Part shown: piece after piece, positions 34,568-44,065 of the stretch | How the letters are laid out: each line of letters begins with the position of its first letter | Position numbering within the stretch: the first letter of the stretch is position 1 | Assembly (NCBI GenBank): GCA_900549285.1 | Contig: URNW01000004.1 | Span: 1-64,000 of the forward strand | Length of the DNA stretch: 64,000 bases | Source: an uncultured Mycoplasmatota bacterium | GTDB taxonomy: Bacteria > Bacillota_I > Bacilli_A > RF39 > UBA660 | Reading direction: 5' to 3' | Made by a program: the position numbers and the translations under genes | Notes under the pieces: model-generated | Database searches by the model: none | Told to the model about the DNA's origin: nothing | Seen by the model: only the letters and a program-made list of their open reading frames with translations

Positions 34568-34618
34568 CATTTTATATTCTTCAAATTTAACATGCTTAGA
34601 AAATTGCAATTTTTAAAT

Positions 34619-36757
34619 TTAATTTTCTATTTTTAATTTATACTTATCAATTATTTTATTTAAATAACGAAAGCCATATTTCTCATATGATGTATCTTTT
34701 AGTAATTTTTCGTACTCTAAATTTTCATCTTGTATTTTTTCTTTTAAATAACTTAGGGCTTGTTCTTTAGTTAGAGCATTAAATTCAATTATATCATCAA
34801 ATCTTCCTAAAAATTCTTCACTAAAGTATTCCGTTAGATTGTCTTTTTTGGTATCTAAAAATCCAACGAAATTATTTTTATAAGCATTAGATGTCATAAT
34901 AATTAAAGTATGAGAAAAGTCTATTTCTTCTCCGTGAGCATCATGAATTGTTCCTTCATCCATAATTTGTAAAAATAAATTCATTACACTTGGATGGGCT
35001 TTTTCTAATTCATCTACTAAAATAATAGAATATGGGTTATATTTTACTTCTTTCAATATAAATGAATCATTATATCCTATATATCCACCATGTGTACCAA
35101 TTAATTTACTTAATGAAGAAGAATCTTTATATTCACTCATATCTAATCGAATAAAATGATTGCCTGTTATTTTACTAATTAATTTTACACTTGATGTTTT
35201 TCCTATACCACTTGGACCTATTAATAATAATTTAGTTTGATGTTCTTTCTCATAAAATAATTTTAAGTTCTCTATTAATTTATTTAATGGTTCTTCTTCA
35301 TATAAAATATTTATAAATAATTCTTTTTTTAGTTTTTCTAATATTTCTTTTTTATTAACAAATAAAGGAATATTACTTTTCGCTTCAATTACTCTTAATA
35401 TATCTTCTTTTGTAATACTATCATTTTTACTTTCTTTTATGGATTTTATTTTACTTTCTAATTCACTTATTTTTAAACATATATCTAAAGCTTTATTAAA
35501 CTTATTTTCTAAAACACTTTTTTCTTTTAACTTTGTTAGTTCTTTTAGCTTTTTTTCTACTTCTATTAATTCATCTTTTTGTAAATTTTTTCTTTTTACA
35601 TAAGCACATACACTATCTAATAAATCAATTGTTTTATCTGGATTCTTTTTTGTAAATAAATATTTATTTGCTAAAAAGGTCATGTCTTCTATATTTTCAT
35701 TTGTTATCTTTATATTATGATGATGTTCATAAGTTTCTTTTAATCCCTTTAATATTTCTTTTGTTTCTTCTAAAGTTGGTTCTTTTATTAAAATAGTTTC
35801 AAATCTTCTTTCTAAAGCTTTATCTTTCGATATAAAACGTTCATATTCTTCTGTTGTCGTGGCTCCAATTACTTTTATTTCTCCTCTTGCTAAATAAGGT
35901 TTTAAAATATCTCCTGCATTAATTGCTCCTTCTGCTCCTCCTGCATTTACCATAGTATGAATTTCATCTATAAATAAAATAATATTTTTATTTTTTATAA
36001 TTTCTTTAATAATTTTAGTCAATCTTTCTTCAAATTCTCCACGATACTTTGTACCACTTACTAAATCTCCCATGGGTAAATCTATAATTTTTTTATTTAA
36101 TAAAATCATAGGTACTTCTTTATTTTTAATTCTTCTAGCTAATTCTTCAACAATAGCGGTCTTTCCTACTCCAGCTGGGCCTATTAAAAGAGGATTACAC
36201 TTTTTTTTCCGCATTAAAACTTCTATTACACTATTAATCTCTTTATCTCTTCCTATTACTTTATCAAAATTATTTGTCAAATCATTTAATACTCTCCCTA
36301 CAGTCATTACTTCTAGTTTTTCCCCTTTTATATTTTGAGGCTTTATTTTTAATTCGTCATATAAGTCATCTAAATTGATGTTCATTCCAATCATGATACG
36401 AATGGCTATTCCTTCTCCTTCTTCTAACATAGCTAGTAAGAGATGACTTTCTGTTACAACTCCTTTATTATTTTCTTTTGCATCACTTAATGCGTTTGAT
36501 AAAACTCTTTTTAGTAATGGCGTATAAAGATTTACATCTATATTTTTTTTAGGTATTCCTACTATATCAATTAATTCTTGTTTAAATTTTTTGTATGTTA
36601 ATCCTATTTCTTCTAAACGATCTTTTATTTCACTGTTATTTTTTAATATAGCTAGTAATAAATGTTCGCTACCTACATAGGGATGCGATAATAGTTTTCT
36701 TTCTTCTTCTGCATCTTTTAAAATTTTACTTCCTATAAATCCAAAGTTATTAAACAT
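34619..36757 (-). CDS. clpC: ClpC-type AAA+ chaperone/unfoldase
   Basis: 712 residues from the ATG behind GGAGGCACTTT; an ATG six codons upstream overlaps that site. Two Clp_N repeats fill residues 1-150 (HPYVGSEHLLLAIL and TESHLLLAMLEEGEG). AAA-1 has Walker A GPAGVGKTAIVEELAR near 196, LFIDEIHTMVNAGGAEG and an arginine finger region LERRFE; a short coiled middle part follows (about 380-450); AAA-2 has GPSGIGKTSS near 517 and ILVDELEKAHPSVM. ClpC feeds unfolded proteins to ClpP. It is shorter than the usual 810 residues, mainly in AAA-2 and the C-terminal domain, and the ClpP-binding loop is not obvious. No CtsR box is seen upstream. Confidence 0.87.
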   Translation of the reverse strand: MFNNFGFIGSKILKDAEEERKLLSHPYVGSEHLLLAILKNNSEIKDRLEEIGLTYKKFKQELIDIVGIPKKNIDVNLYTPLLKRVLSNALSDAKENNKGVVTESHLLLAMLEEGEGIAIRIMIGMNINLDDLYDELKIKPQNIKGEKLEVMTVGRVLNDLTNNFDKVIGRDKEINSVIEVLMRKKKCNPLLIGPAGVGKTAIVEELARRIKNKEVPMILLNKKIIDLPMGDLVSGTKYRGEFEERLTKIIKEIIKNKNIILFIDEIHTMVNAGGAEGAINAGDILKPYLARGEIKVIGATTTEEYERFISKDKALERRFETILIKEPTLEETKEILKGLKETYEHHHNIKITNENIEDMTFLANKYLFTKKNPDKTIDLLDSVCAYVKRKNLQKDELIEVEKKLKELTKLKEKSVLENKFNKALDICLKISELESKIKSIKESKNDSITKEDILRVIEAKSNIPLFVNKKEILEKLKKELFINILYEEEPLNKLIENLKLFYEKEHQTKLLLIGPSGIGKTSSVKLISKITGNHFIRLDMSEYKDSSSLSKLIGTHGGYIGYNDSFILKEVKYNPYSIILVDELEKAHPSVMNLFLQIMDEGTIHDAHGEEIDFSHTLIIMTSNAYKNNFVGFLDTKKDNLTEYFSEEFLGRFDDIIEFNALTKEQALSYLKEKIQDENLEYEKLLKDTSYEKYGFRYLNKIIDKYKLKIEN

Positions 36758-36790
36758 AAAGTGCCTCCATTTCATTCTATTCTAATGATG

Positions 36791-36822
36791 GAAAAAAAAG
36801 ACCAACTTTATTCAAGTTTGGC
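36791..36822 (-). terminator. Terminator of the Nudix gene
   Basis: Minus-strand CCAAACTT and AAGTTGG pair with one bulged base, followed by TTTTTTTT. Confidence 0.65.
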
Positions 36823-37289
36823 TAATCTTTATTAATAAAATGAAAAATAGATTGATCTTTTAAATGCTTAAATACAAGGGATGGCTCTACTTTTGATTTT
36901 TTTAATTCACTTTCTTCTATCCAGTAAAATTTAGCTTTTTTCTTTTCTTCTAAATTTATGATAGAAGTTTGTTTATATACTTCAGGATTTTTAAACTTTA
37001 ATTCATGAATGATTAGGATTTCATGATAAGGACTATTTGTATAGCGAGATGTAAAAAAATTTTCTAATATGCCAATTGTTCTTACATATTCTGTCTTTTC
37101 GTTTATCTCTTCTAATATTTCCCTTTTTATTGCTGTTATACTATCTTCTCCTAATTTACATCTACCCCCTATTAAGCCATAGTAGTCTACTTCTGAATTT
37201 TTTTCTACTAATAATTTATCTTGATATCTAATAATAGCCGCTACACGATAATTAAAAGTAAAGTCGTTTTCTTTAAAATTGATATCCAC
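36822..37289 (-). CDS. Nudix hydrolase
   Basis: 155 residues from a GTG seven bases after AGGAGG. The Nudix box is visible near 46-68: GRCKLGEDSITAIK followed by REILEEI, with the conserved G, E and REXXEE. Nudix enzymes cleave nucleoside diphosphates linked to other groups (oxidised nucleotides, ADP-ribose, dinucleotides) with Mg2+. The YYGLIGGRCK text in front and NLEEKKKAKFYW near the end are common in the NTP-directed branch. Exact substrate unknown. Stands alone between pyk and clpC. Confidence 0.87.
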   Translation of the reverse strand: MDINFKENDFTFNYRVAAIIRYQDKLLVEKNSEVDYYGLIGGRCKLGEDSITAIKREILEEINEKTEYVRTIGILENFFTSRYTNSPYHEILIIHELKFKNPEVYKQTSIINLEEKKKAKFYWIEESELKKSKVEPSLVFKHLKDQSIFHFINKD

Positions 37290-37342
37290 TTCATAGCCTC
37301 CTTTTCTCTATTAAATTATATATCAAATAGAAAAGAAATCAA

Positions 37343-38752
37343 TTATTTGTTATTGATTTCTTCAATTTTTAAAAAGTTGGTTAAACGAATATTATTCGTT
37401 GCAGGTAGACCGCCTGTAATAATAATCTTATCTTCATTTTCTAATTTAAAATAGTTTATAGCTTTTTCTTTTACTAATTCAACTAATTTATCTGTATCAT
37501 CCATTAATGGAACTAGTGTAGTATAAACACCATAATTTAGTGCTAAACTTCTTGCTACTTCTTTAGTAGTACAAGTTGCTAAAATAGGACATTTTGGACG
37601 GAAATTACTGATCATACGTGTACTATAGCCACTAATTGCTTCGGCTACAATTGCTTTTACATCTACATAATTTGTTAAATCTACTGCACTTCTAGCTATA
37701 CACTCTGTTCTACCTATTTTTCCCAAATAGCCAAAATGATTTTCACTATGTTCTTCGGCATCCTGAGCAATACTTGCCATGTATTCAACTGTTTTTATTG
37801 GATATGCTCCTACTGTTGTTTCGCCACTTAACATAACCGCATCTGTTCCATCTAGTACTGCATTTGCAACATCTGTAACTTCAGCACGAGTTGGACGAGA
37901 ATTCTTTTTCATACTTTCTAACATTTCTGTTGCAACAATACAAAATTTTCCATGTTCTCTTGCCTTTTTAATGATTAACTTTTGATATACTGGTAAAAGG
38001 GAAATTGATATTTCTTCTCCAAGATCACCACGAGCTACCATTACACCATCACTTACACTTAAAATTTCATCTAAATTATCAATCCCTGTTTTACTTTCAA
38101 TTTTAGAAACAATTTTAATATTACTATTTTGTTCATCTATTATTTTTCTAGCTTCTAAGACATCCTCTTTCGTTGAGACAAAAGATAATGCTAAAAAGTC
38201 TCCATTATTTTGACAAGCATAAATAATATCTTCTTTATCTACTTCACTAATAAATGGAATATCTAGTTTTACACCAGGTGCAAATAAACTCTTTTTACTC
38301 TTTAATATTCCTCCATTTATTACTTTACAAGTAACACCATCTTGTTCTTTTTTTATTACTTCAATTTTCATAAGGCCATTTTCTAATTGAATGATACTTC
38401 CAACTTCTAAACTATCTAATGCTTCAGGATGATTGACACTAAAGCGTTCATTATTTCCAATTACATTTTCTTTAACAACTCGAATTGTATTTCCAGGAAT
38501 TAAGTTAATTCCCTCTTCTATTGCTTCTCCACTTCTAAACTCTGGTCCTTTCGTATCATACATTAAACCAACATGGCAGTTTTCTTCTTCATTTATCCAT
38601 GCTACTAAGTCGCGTACTGTTTCTCTTTCCTCAATTGTTGCATGAGAAAAATTTACTCTTGCTACATTCATTCCAACATGAACTAATTCTTTAAATATTT
38701 CTTTTTTATTTGTAGCGGGTCCTATACTACATACAATTTTCGTCTTTTTCAT
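37343..38752 (-). CDS. pyk: Pyruvate kinase
   Basis: 469 residues, the length of enzymes without the extra C-terminal PEP-utiliser domain found in Bacillus. It transfers phosphate from PEP to ADP, the last step of glycolysis. Visible: KIVCSIGPATN, the N-terminal barrel with VARVNFSH, the B domain (about 70-165), LALSFVSTKEDV, KIESKTGIDNLDEIL, GVMVARGDLGEEI, the ADP/K+ signature EMLESMKKNSRPTRAEVTDVANAVLDG cut as EMLESM and RPTRAEVTDVANAV, and LSGETTVGAYP. AGGAGAGG precedes the ATG. Product feeds PFOR. Confidence 0.97.
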   Translation of the reverse strand: MKKTKIVCSIGPATNKKEIFKELVHVGMNVARVNFSHATIEERETVRDLVAWINEEENCHVGLMYDTKGPEFRSGEAIEEGINLIPGNTIRVVKENVIGNNERFSVNHPEALDSLEVGSIIQLENGLMKIEVIKKEQDGVTCKVINGGILKSKKSLFAPGVKLDIPFISEVDKEDIIYACQNNGDFLALSFVSTKEDVLEARKIIDEQNSNIKIVSKIESKTGIDNLDEILSVSDGVMVARGDLGEEISISLLPVYQKLIIKKAREHGKFCIVATEMLESMKKNSRPTRAEVTDVANAVLDGTDAVMLSGETTVGAYPIKTVEYMASIAQDAEEHSENHFGYLGKIGRTECIARSAVDLTNYVDVKAIVAEAISGYSTRMISNFRPKCPILATCTTKEVARSLALNYGVYTTLVPLMDDTDKLVELVKEKAINYFKLENEDKIIITGGLPATNNIRLTNFLKIEEINNK

Positions 38753-38836
38753 TAAAAATCCCCTCTCCTCAACGTACAGACTATCATTTTACTACAAAAT
38801 TTAACAAAAATAAAGACAAAGTTACATTTTCTTTGT

Positions 38837-39379
38837 CTATACTAATGGATTATACTTTTTAAAATCAGGTTTTTTCATTTGATTTTGTTTCTTTTCACTT
38901 AATTTTTGCATTAGGGTTGTAAAAATAAGAACCATGATGGATATTATTAATATGGCGGGAGTTAATAAGCGATTTAATATTGATCCTAGAGTAGGAATTA
39001 CTTGTATCACTGTTCCAACAATTAAATCTTTTTCTAATACTTCCTCTTTATTTTCTTTTAATATTGTTATATTTTTTTCTTCTACAGCTTTTACTTTTCC
39101 CAAATTCATATTAGAACCATCTTTAAAAAAGACTATGCTTCCTTCATTGGGAGATTTATTTAGATCAATTAAAACGAAATCACCCTTTTTTAGGTCTAAT
39201 AATTCATGATAGTCTGTAATATTTACATAGGAATATCCTAAAAAAGAAAAATAATCTTCTTTTTGAATCTTTTCTAAAATTATATTTAATAGATTTATCA
39301 CAATAATCATTATTAATAATATATTTATTACTCCTATTATTTTTTCTAACATAAAAATTACTGCTTTTAATATTTTCAT
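38837..39379 (-). CDS. SipW-like (S26B) signal peptidase homologue, probably inactive
   Basis: 180 residues. One N-terminal hydrophobic segment, a core with LKKGDFVLID, GSIVFFKDGSNMNLGKV and LIVGTVIQVIPTLG, and a C-terminal helix (LLTPAILIISIMVLIFTTLM). The order matches SipW-type signal peptidases. The Ser-His dyad does not: the SMEP position reads GYSYVN, and the place of the conserved THR of SipW reads LGK. So either a divergent peptidase or a non-catalytic relative. SipW-type precursors occur at three places in this window. AAGGTG precedes the ATG. Confidence 0.5.
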   Translation of the reverse strand: MKILKAVIFMLEKIIGVINILLIMIIVINLLNIILEKIQKEDYFSFLGYSYVNITDYHELLDLKKGDFVLIDLNKSPNEGSIVFFKDGSNMNLGKVKAVEEKNITILKENKEEVLEKDLIVGTVIQVIPTLGSILNRLLTPAILIISIMVLIFTTLMQKLSEKKQNQMKKPDFKKYNPLV

Positions 39380-39496
39380 ACTTACACCTTACTATTATTA
39401 TAAAATAGTAAAATTTTAGTTGGATCTTTTTTTACTTATTTTTACATTTTATTTACGCACCCCATAGAAAAATGCTCAATGTATTTTCGATAATTT

Positions 39497-39805
39497 TTAA
39501 GTTTCGGGGTCTAGTATAACTTTTATCTTTTCTTTTATTTTATTTATATCTGATTCTAATAATATTTCTTCTATTTTGGTTTTTGTCTCATAATTATGCA
39601 ATATTGTTTCATATTCTTCTAATTTTTCTATGGCACTTTTTAAAGTCTTTCCTACACTACTTTTACTAATATTTTTATTATCAGCAATTTCTTGTAAAGA
39701 TAAATCTTCTATATAATAGTATGCAAATGTTTCTTGCTCTGTTTTAGTTAATAAGTCTTTATATATATCAAATAAAGAATTCAAATATTCCCTATTTTCC
39801 ATCAT
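39497..39805 (-). CDS. ylxM: YlxM-type helix-turn-helix protein (SRP locus)
   Basis: 102 residues: LFDIYKDLLTKTEQETFAYYYIEDLSLQEIA, best read as sigma-4-like helices, with the HTH IADNKNISKSSVGKTLKSAIEKLEEYE. YlxM (UPF0122) lies next to ftsY or ffh in Firmicutes and binds the SRP RNA or modulates the SRP pathway. The gene starts inside the last codons of ftsY (14-base overlap), the conserved arrangement. Two adjacent ATGs are possible starts. Confidence 0.88.
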   Translation of the reverse strand: MMENREYLNSLFDIYKDLLTKTEQETFAYYYIEDLSLQEIADNKNISKSSVGKTLKSAIEKLEEYETILHNYETKTKIEEILLESDINKIKEKIKVILDPET

Positions 39806-40781
39806 CTATCATATCCTTAAATAAACCATAAATATAATTTTCAATGTCAAATGGCTTTAAATCTTCCATTTTTTCACCTAAACCAATAAATTTTACGGGA
39901 ATGTTTACACTTTCTTTAATCGCTAGAACAATTCCACCCTTAGCTGTTCCATCTAGTTTAGTTAAAACAATTCCAGTAATATTGGTTATTTCTTTAAAAG
40001 AAGAAGCTTGTAATATGCCATTTTGACCAGTAGAAGCATCTATTACAAGAAGTGTTTCTTGAGGAGCACCATCAATATGAGTAGCAATTACCTTATTTAT
40101 TTTTTCTAATTCTTTCATTAAATTTACTTTATTTTGAAGGCGACCTGCGGTGTCAATTAGAACAATATCAATATTATGCTCTTTTGCCATTACTAATCCA
40201 TCATAAATAACACCTGCTGGATCAGTATTTTCTTTACCATAAAACAAAGAACCTGTTTTTGATGCCCATTCTTTTAATTGGGGTACAGCACCTGCTCTAA
40301 AAGTATCCCCCGCAATCATCATGATACTCTTTCCTTCTTTTTTATATTTATAGGCTAATTTTGCTATAGTAGTAGTTTTACCTACTCCATTAACACCTAC
40401 CATTAGAATAACAGTGGGTCCATTCGGATTTATATTAATTTTATCACTTAGTGATTCCCCACTAACATAAATAATAAATAATTCATCCACTATTACTTCT
40501 TGTAAATATTTGGTATCAGTAATATTTTCTTTTTTTACTCTAGCTTTTAGGCGATCAATAAAGTCCATAACTGTATTTACACCAATATCAGCCATAATTA
40601 AAATACTTTCTAATTCTTCAAAATATTCTTCACTTACTTTTGTATATTTATGTCCTAAAACACTTAATTCATTTACAAATTCTTTTCGTGTCTTTTCAAG
40701 ACCTTTTTCATAAGTTACAATATCCTCTTTATGTTCTTCTTTCTTAGTAAAAACATTTTTAAATTTTGCAAATAATCCCAT
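39792..40781 (-). CDS. ftsY: Signal recognition particle receptor FtsY
   Basis: 329 residues. SRP-type GTPase that docks ribosome-SRP complexes at the membrane. NG domain: N-terminal helix bundle with FVNELSVLGHKY, G1 GVNGVGKTTTIAKLA near 126, the insertion DTFRAGAVPQLKEW, G3 DTAGRLQNKV, G4 TKLDGTAKGG and the closing GLGEKMEDLKPFD. The acidic A domain is reduced to about 20 residues (TKKEEHKEDIV), typical of Gram-positives. One base separates it from the small gene upstream and it overlaps ylxM downstream. Confidence 0.97.
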   Translation of the reverse strand: MGLFAKFKNVFTKKEEHKEDIVTYEKGLEKTRKEFVNELSVLGHKYTKVSEEYFEELESILIMADIGVNTVMDFIDRLKARVKKENITDTKYLQEVIVDELFIIYVSGESLSDKININPNGPTVILMVGVNGVGKTTTIAKLAYKYKKEGKSIMMIAGDTFRAGAVPQLKEWASKTGSLFYGKENTDPAGVIYDGLVMAKEHNIDIVLIDTAGRLQNKVNLMKELEKINKVIATHIDGAPQETLLVIDASTGQNGILQASSFKEITNITGIVLTKLDGTAKGGIVLAIKESVNIPVKFIGLGEKMEDLKPFDIENYIYGLFKDMIDDGK

Positions 40782-40782
40782 G

Positions 40783-41040
40783 TTATCCTCTCTTTATTTC
40801 TGATGATAAATCATTTTGTAATTTCATTTTATTCATTAAATAAGTTACATTTTCATCTGAATTTACGCATACTACTTTGGCATTTAACAAAATTTTTCTA
40901 AAATCATTTAGAGTTTCTTCAGATATTAATTTTATTTCAATCATTTTTTCATATAATTCATAATATTTTTTCCATTCTTCTAGTTTAATCATTTCGTTAG
41001 CTAAACGGTTATATACTTTTTCTAAAATATCACTTTTCAT
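40783..41040 (-). CDS. Small helical protein upstream of ftsY, unknown
   Basis: 85 residues from the ATG behind GGAGGAATTT; a longer frame would begin inside the -35 box and is rejected. The text is all helix (LEKVYNRLANEMIKLEEWKKYYELYEKMIE in pieces such as RLANEMIKLEEWKKYY), with a CVNSDENVTYLM segment near 60. I do not recognise the family. It is first in the operon with ftsY and ylxM, so a link to SRP function or membrane targeting is possible. Confidence 0.6.
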   Translation of the reverse strand: MKSDILEKVYNRLANEMIKLEEWKKYYELYEKMIEIKLISEETLNDFRKILLNAKVVCVNSDENVTYLMNKMKLQNDLSSEIKRG

Positions 41041-41056
41041 AAATTCCTCCTTTATC

Positions 41057-41085
41057 ATTATACTTAAAAGGATTTTCTTTGTCAA
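41057..41085 (-). promoter_or_regulatory. Consensus sigma-A promoter of the ftsY operon
   Basis: Minus-strand TTGACA (41085-41080), 17-base spacer, TATAAT (41062-41057): a perfect match, about 17 bases before the start codon. Confidence 0.85.
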
Positions 41086-41210
41086 ACTTCTTTATAGAAT
41101 ACTACTTTTATATTTTGGCTTATATAATTTTTTTATTTTCCATGACATTTAGGAGAATAATTATTTGCATAAATAACATTCATACGTTATAATTATAATG
41201 GTGAAGTAAG

Positions 41211-43439
41211 ATGGCAAAGAAGAAAAAAACAAAAAATAGTGAAGCAGAAAAAATTGGATTTAGTGCTGAACTTACTGGTCTTATATTAATATTAATTGGT
41301 ATTATTGGTTTTGGATTTGGACCTGTTGGATCTATTATTAAGAAATTTGCAATGTTTTTGGTTGGAGGATGGGCTTGGATTTTTTTATTAATCTTTATTC
41401 TTGTTTTAGGAATTTACATGTTAGTAAAAAGAAATTTACCCAAATTTTTAAATCAAAAATTAGTCGGATTATATGTAATTATTATTGTTGTTTTAGTAGC
41501 TAGTCATTTTGGATTTATTGCCAAATGTGATGGAGCTAGTGATATTTTTAAATCTACAATTGATCAGTATATGGAAAGAATTTCAACCATTGGATCAAAT
41601 ACCGCTTTATTTACTAGTGGAGATGCTTCCATTGAAATTGGAGGAGGAATCATTGGAGCTATATTTTCTATTGGTCTTAGTAGTTTATTTGGTCTTACAG
41701 GTACTAAGATTGTTTGTGTTATTTTAGCTCTATTTGGTTTTATTTTATTTTTCAATATTACTCTTGTTGATATTCTTCAAAAGATTAAGTCATTCTTTAG
41801 CAAATTTAAAAATTCTATGCCTAAAGAGAAACCTATTAAAGAAGCAGAATATCAATATGAAGAAGATCAAGAATTTGAAGAAAAGAAAAACGATAAAATT
41901 ATTATTACAAGCATGGAAGAATTAAAAACCATGAAAGAACCGCAAAAAGAAAATTTAGATACGAATAAAGAAACAATATATGAAGCTAACAGTAATTATG
42001 TACTTCCTCCTCTTTCTTTATTAGATAATATTAGTCAACCTAAAAAGAATCCTGCTTCTAATAATTATATAAGGAGTAATAAAGAGAATTTAGAAAGAGT
42101 GTTAAAAGATTTCCAAATCAATGGTACTGTAGTTGAAATTCATATTGGTCCTGCAGTTACACAATTTGAAGTAAAAGTTCCAAGTGGTACTAAAGTTAGT
42201 CGAATTGTTGGTATTAATAAAGAAATAGCCTTAGCATTAGCAGCAAAAGATGTTAGAATTCAAGCGCCTATTCCAGGAAAAAGCACCATTGGAATAGAAA
42301 TACCTAATCCAAGTATTAGTGCTGTTAAATTTAAAGAAGTTCTTGCTCATGAGTCAAAAGCTATGAGTGATGCTAAAATTGTTGTGGCTTTAGGAAAAGA
42401 TATTATGGGTAGACCTCAACTTGCTGATTTATCTAAAATGCCCCATCTTTTAATCGCAGGTTCTACTGGTTCTGGTAAATCTGTTTGTACGAATACTATG
42501 ATTTGTTCTATTTTAATGCGTTACAAACCTGATGAAGTAAAATTAATGCTTGTGGATCCTAAAAAGGTAGAATTATCAAATTATAATGGTGTTCCTCACC
42601 TTCTTTGTCCAGTAGTTAGTGATCCTAAAAAAGCTAGTATTGCTTTACAAAAGTTAGTAGCAGAAATGGATAAACGTTATGATATGTTTAGTGATGCTAA
42701 TGTTAAGAATATAGCTGGATATAATGATTGGATTACAAAAGAAAATAAAAATAATGGTACTAATGTAGCTAAAATGCCATATATTGTTGCTATTATTGAT
42801 GAACTTGCTGATTTAATGTTAGTTGCTTCTAAAGAAGTAGAAGATTCTATTATGCGAATTACTCAAATGGCACGTGCTGCTGGAATTCATTTAATTGTTG
42901 CTACACAAAGACCTTCTACTGATGTTATTACTGGAGTTGTTAAAGCAAATATCCCTTCTCGTATTGCCTTTGCTGTTGCTTCTAATATTGATTCAAGAAC
43001 TATTCTTGATATGAGTGGTGCTGAAAAGTTACTTGGTAAAGGTGATATGTTATATCTTCCTATGGGTGAAAATGTACCTATTCGTATTCAAGGTTGCTTT
43101 ATTACAGATGATGAAATTAAAAGAATTATTGATTATGTATGTAAAGAACAAGTTGCTCATTATAGTGAAGATATGCAAAATTTAGATGCTACAGGTAATG
43201 GAATTCATGGACTTCCTAATGAAACTGAGGAATATGATGATCCTTTATATAATGAAATTGTAGAATTTGCAATTCAGACTGGTAAAGTAAGTACTAGTTT
43301 GTTACAGCGAAGATTTAGATTAGGATATAATCGAGCAGCCAGAGTGGTAGATTTGCTTGAGGAACGCGGTATTGTTGGCCCTCCTAATGGATCTAAACCA
43401 AGAGAAGTTTTAGTTAAATTAGATGACAAATCAGAATAA
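41211..43439 (+). CDS. ftsK: DNA translocase FtsK/SpoIIIE
   Basis: 742 residues. Four membrane helices in the first 190 residues (GLILILIGIIGFGFG and others), a charged linker, the alpha domain (VEIHIGPAVTQFEVKVP), the beta motor with Walker A AGSTGSGKSVCTN near 416 and IIDELADLMLV, and a gamma winged helix at the end (LLQRRFRLGYNRAARVVDLLEERGIVGP) that reads KOPS/SRS. It moves chromosome ends through the closing septum, and in spore formers also into the forespore; SpoIIIE and FtsK cannot be told apart here. GGTGA precedes the ATG. Confidence 0.96.
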   Translation: MAKKKKTKNSEAEKIGFSAELTGLILILIGIIGFGFGPVGSIIKKFAMFLVGGWAWIFLLIFILVLGIYMLVKRNLPKFLNQKLVGLYVIIIVVLVASHFGFIAKCDGASDIFKSTIDQYMERISTIGSNTALFTSGDASIEIGGGIIGAIFSIGLSSLFGLTGTKIVCVILALFGFILFFNITLVDILQKIKSFFSKFKNSMPKEKPIKEAEYQYEEDQEFEEKKNDKIIITSMEELKTMKEPQKENLDTNKETIYEANSNYVLPPLSLLDNISQPKKNPASNNYIRSNKENLERVLKDFQINGTVVEIHIGPAVTQFEVKVPSGTKVSRIVGINKEIALALAAKDVRIQAPIPGKSTIGIEIPNPSISAVKFKEVLAHESKAMSDAKIVVALGKDIMGRPQLADLSKMPHLLIAGSTGSGKSVCTNTMICSILMRYKPDEVKLMLVDPKKVELSNYNGVPHLLCPVVSDPKKASIALQKLVAEMDKRYDMFSDANVKNIAGYNDWITKENKNNGTNVAKMPYIVAIIDELADLMLVASKEVEDSIMRITQMARAAGIHLIVATQRPSTDVITGVVKANIPSRIAFAVASNIDSRTILDMSGAEKLLGKGDMLYLPMGENVPIRIQGCFITDDEIKRIIDYVCKEQVAHYSEDMQNLDATGNGIHGLPNETEEYDDPLYNEIVEFAIQTGKVSTSLLQRRFRLGYNRAARVVDLLEERGIVGPPNGSKPREVLVKLDDKSE

Positions 43440-43501
43440 AATTATGATTTACAAATAAGATTAGAATATGATAGAATATAAGTAGTTAATGGAGGGATGT
43501 T

Positions 43502-44035
43502 ATGGCAAGTAATAAAATAAAATATAGAAATCAAACTTTAAAAAAGTATTTTATTGGACTTTGTATTATATTAGCCATAATTTTTCTTGCGTTATATTTT
43601 CATAAGTGGCATACAGTAAAAGAACAAGAGAAATATTATGAGAGCTTTTTAGTCAGTACAAATACCATTAGTTTAGAAATGACTGATATTAAGGAAATTC
43701 AATCAGTGTTATCTGAAACACCAAATTATTATTTCTTATATATTAGTTATACCAATGATGAAGATATTTATAACTTAGAAAAAGAATTAAAACCACTTAT
43801 AGATGAATATCATTTACAAAATAGTTTTTACTTTTTAAATGTTACTGATTTTAAAGATACGAATCAAGATTATAAAGATGATATTGCTGAGGCTTTAGAA
43901 ATTGATAAAAATATTATTTCCAAAGTTCCGATTATTCTTTATTTTAAAGATGGAAAACTCGCTACTAAAAATGGTATATTTACTGCAGATCAATTTAAAG
44001 ATTTATTAGAAACTCAAGATATTAAATCACAATAA
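43502..44035 (+). CDS. Membrane-anchored thioredoxin-fold protein without CXXC
   Basis: 177 residues: basic start, one membrane helix (FIGLCIILAIIFLALYF), and an outward domain of about 130 residues. NYYFLYISYTNDEDIYNLEKELKPLIDEY, FYFLNVTDF and KVPIILYFKDGKL give the beta-alpha-beta plan and cis-proline position of a thioredoxin fold, but no cysteine pair is present. Such proteins are not redox enzymes and may act as bacteriocin-immunity- or chaperone-like surface proteins; the role here is unknown. GGAGGG precedes the ATG, 62 bases after ftsK. Confidence 0.65.
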   Translation: MASNKIKYRNQTLKKYFIGLCIILAIIFLALYFHKWHTVKEQEKYYESFLVSTNTISLEMTDIKEIQSVLSETPNYYFLYISYTNDEDIYNLEKELKPLIDEYHLQNSFYFLNVTDFKDTNQDYKDDIAEALEIDKNIISKVPIILYFKDGKLATKNGIFTADQFKDLLETQDIKSQ

Positions 44036-44065
44036 AAGGATTGTAATAGAAATTACAGTCCTTTT
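44034..44065. terminator. Bidirectional terminator between the thioredoxin-fold gene and nth
   Basis: AAAAGGATTGTAAT (44034-44047) pairs over 14 positions (one G-U) with ATTACAGTCCTTTT (44052-44065), loop AGAA. T-rich text follows on both strands, and the stem overlaps both stop codons. Confidence 0.8.
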
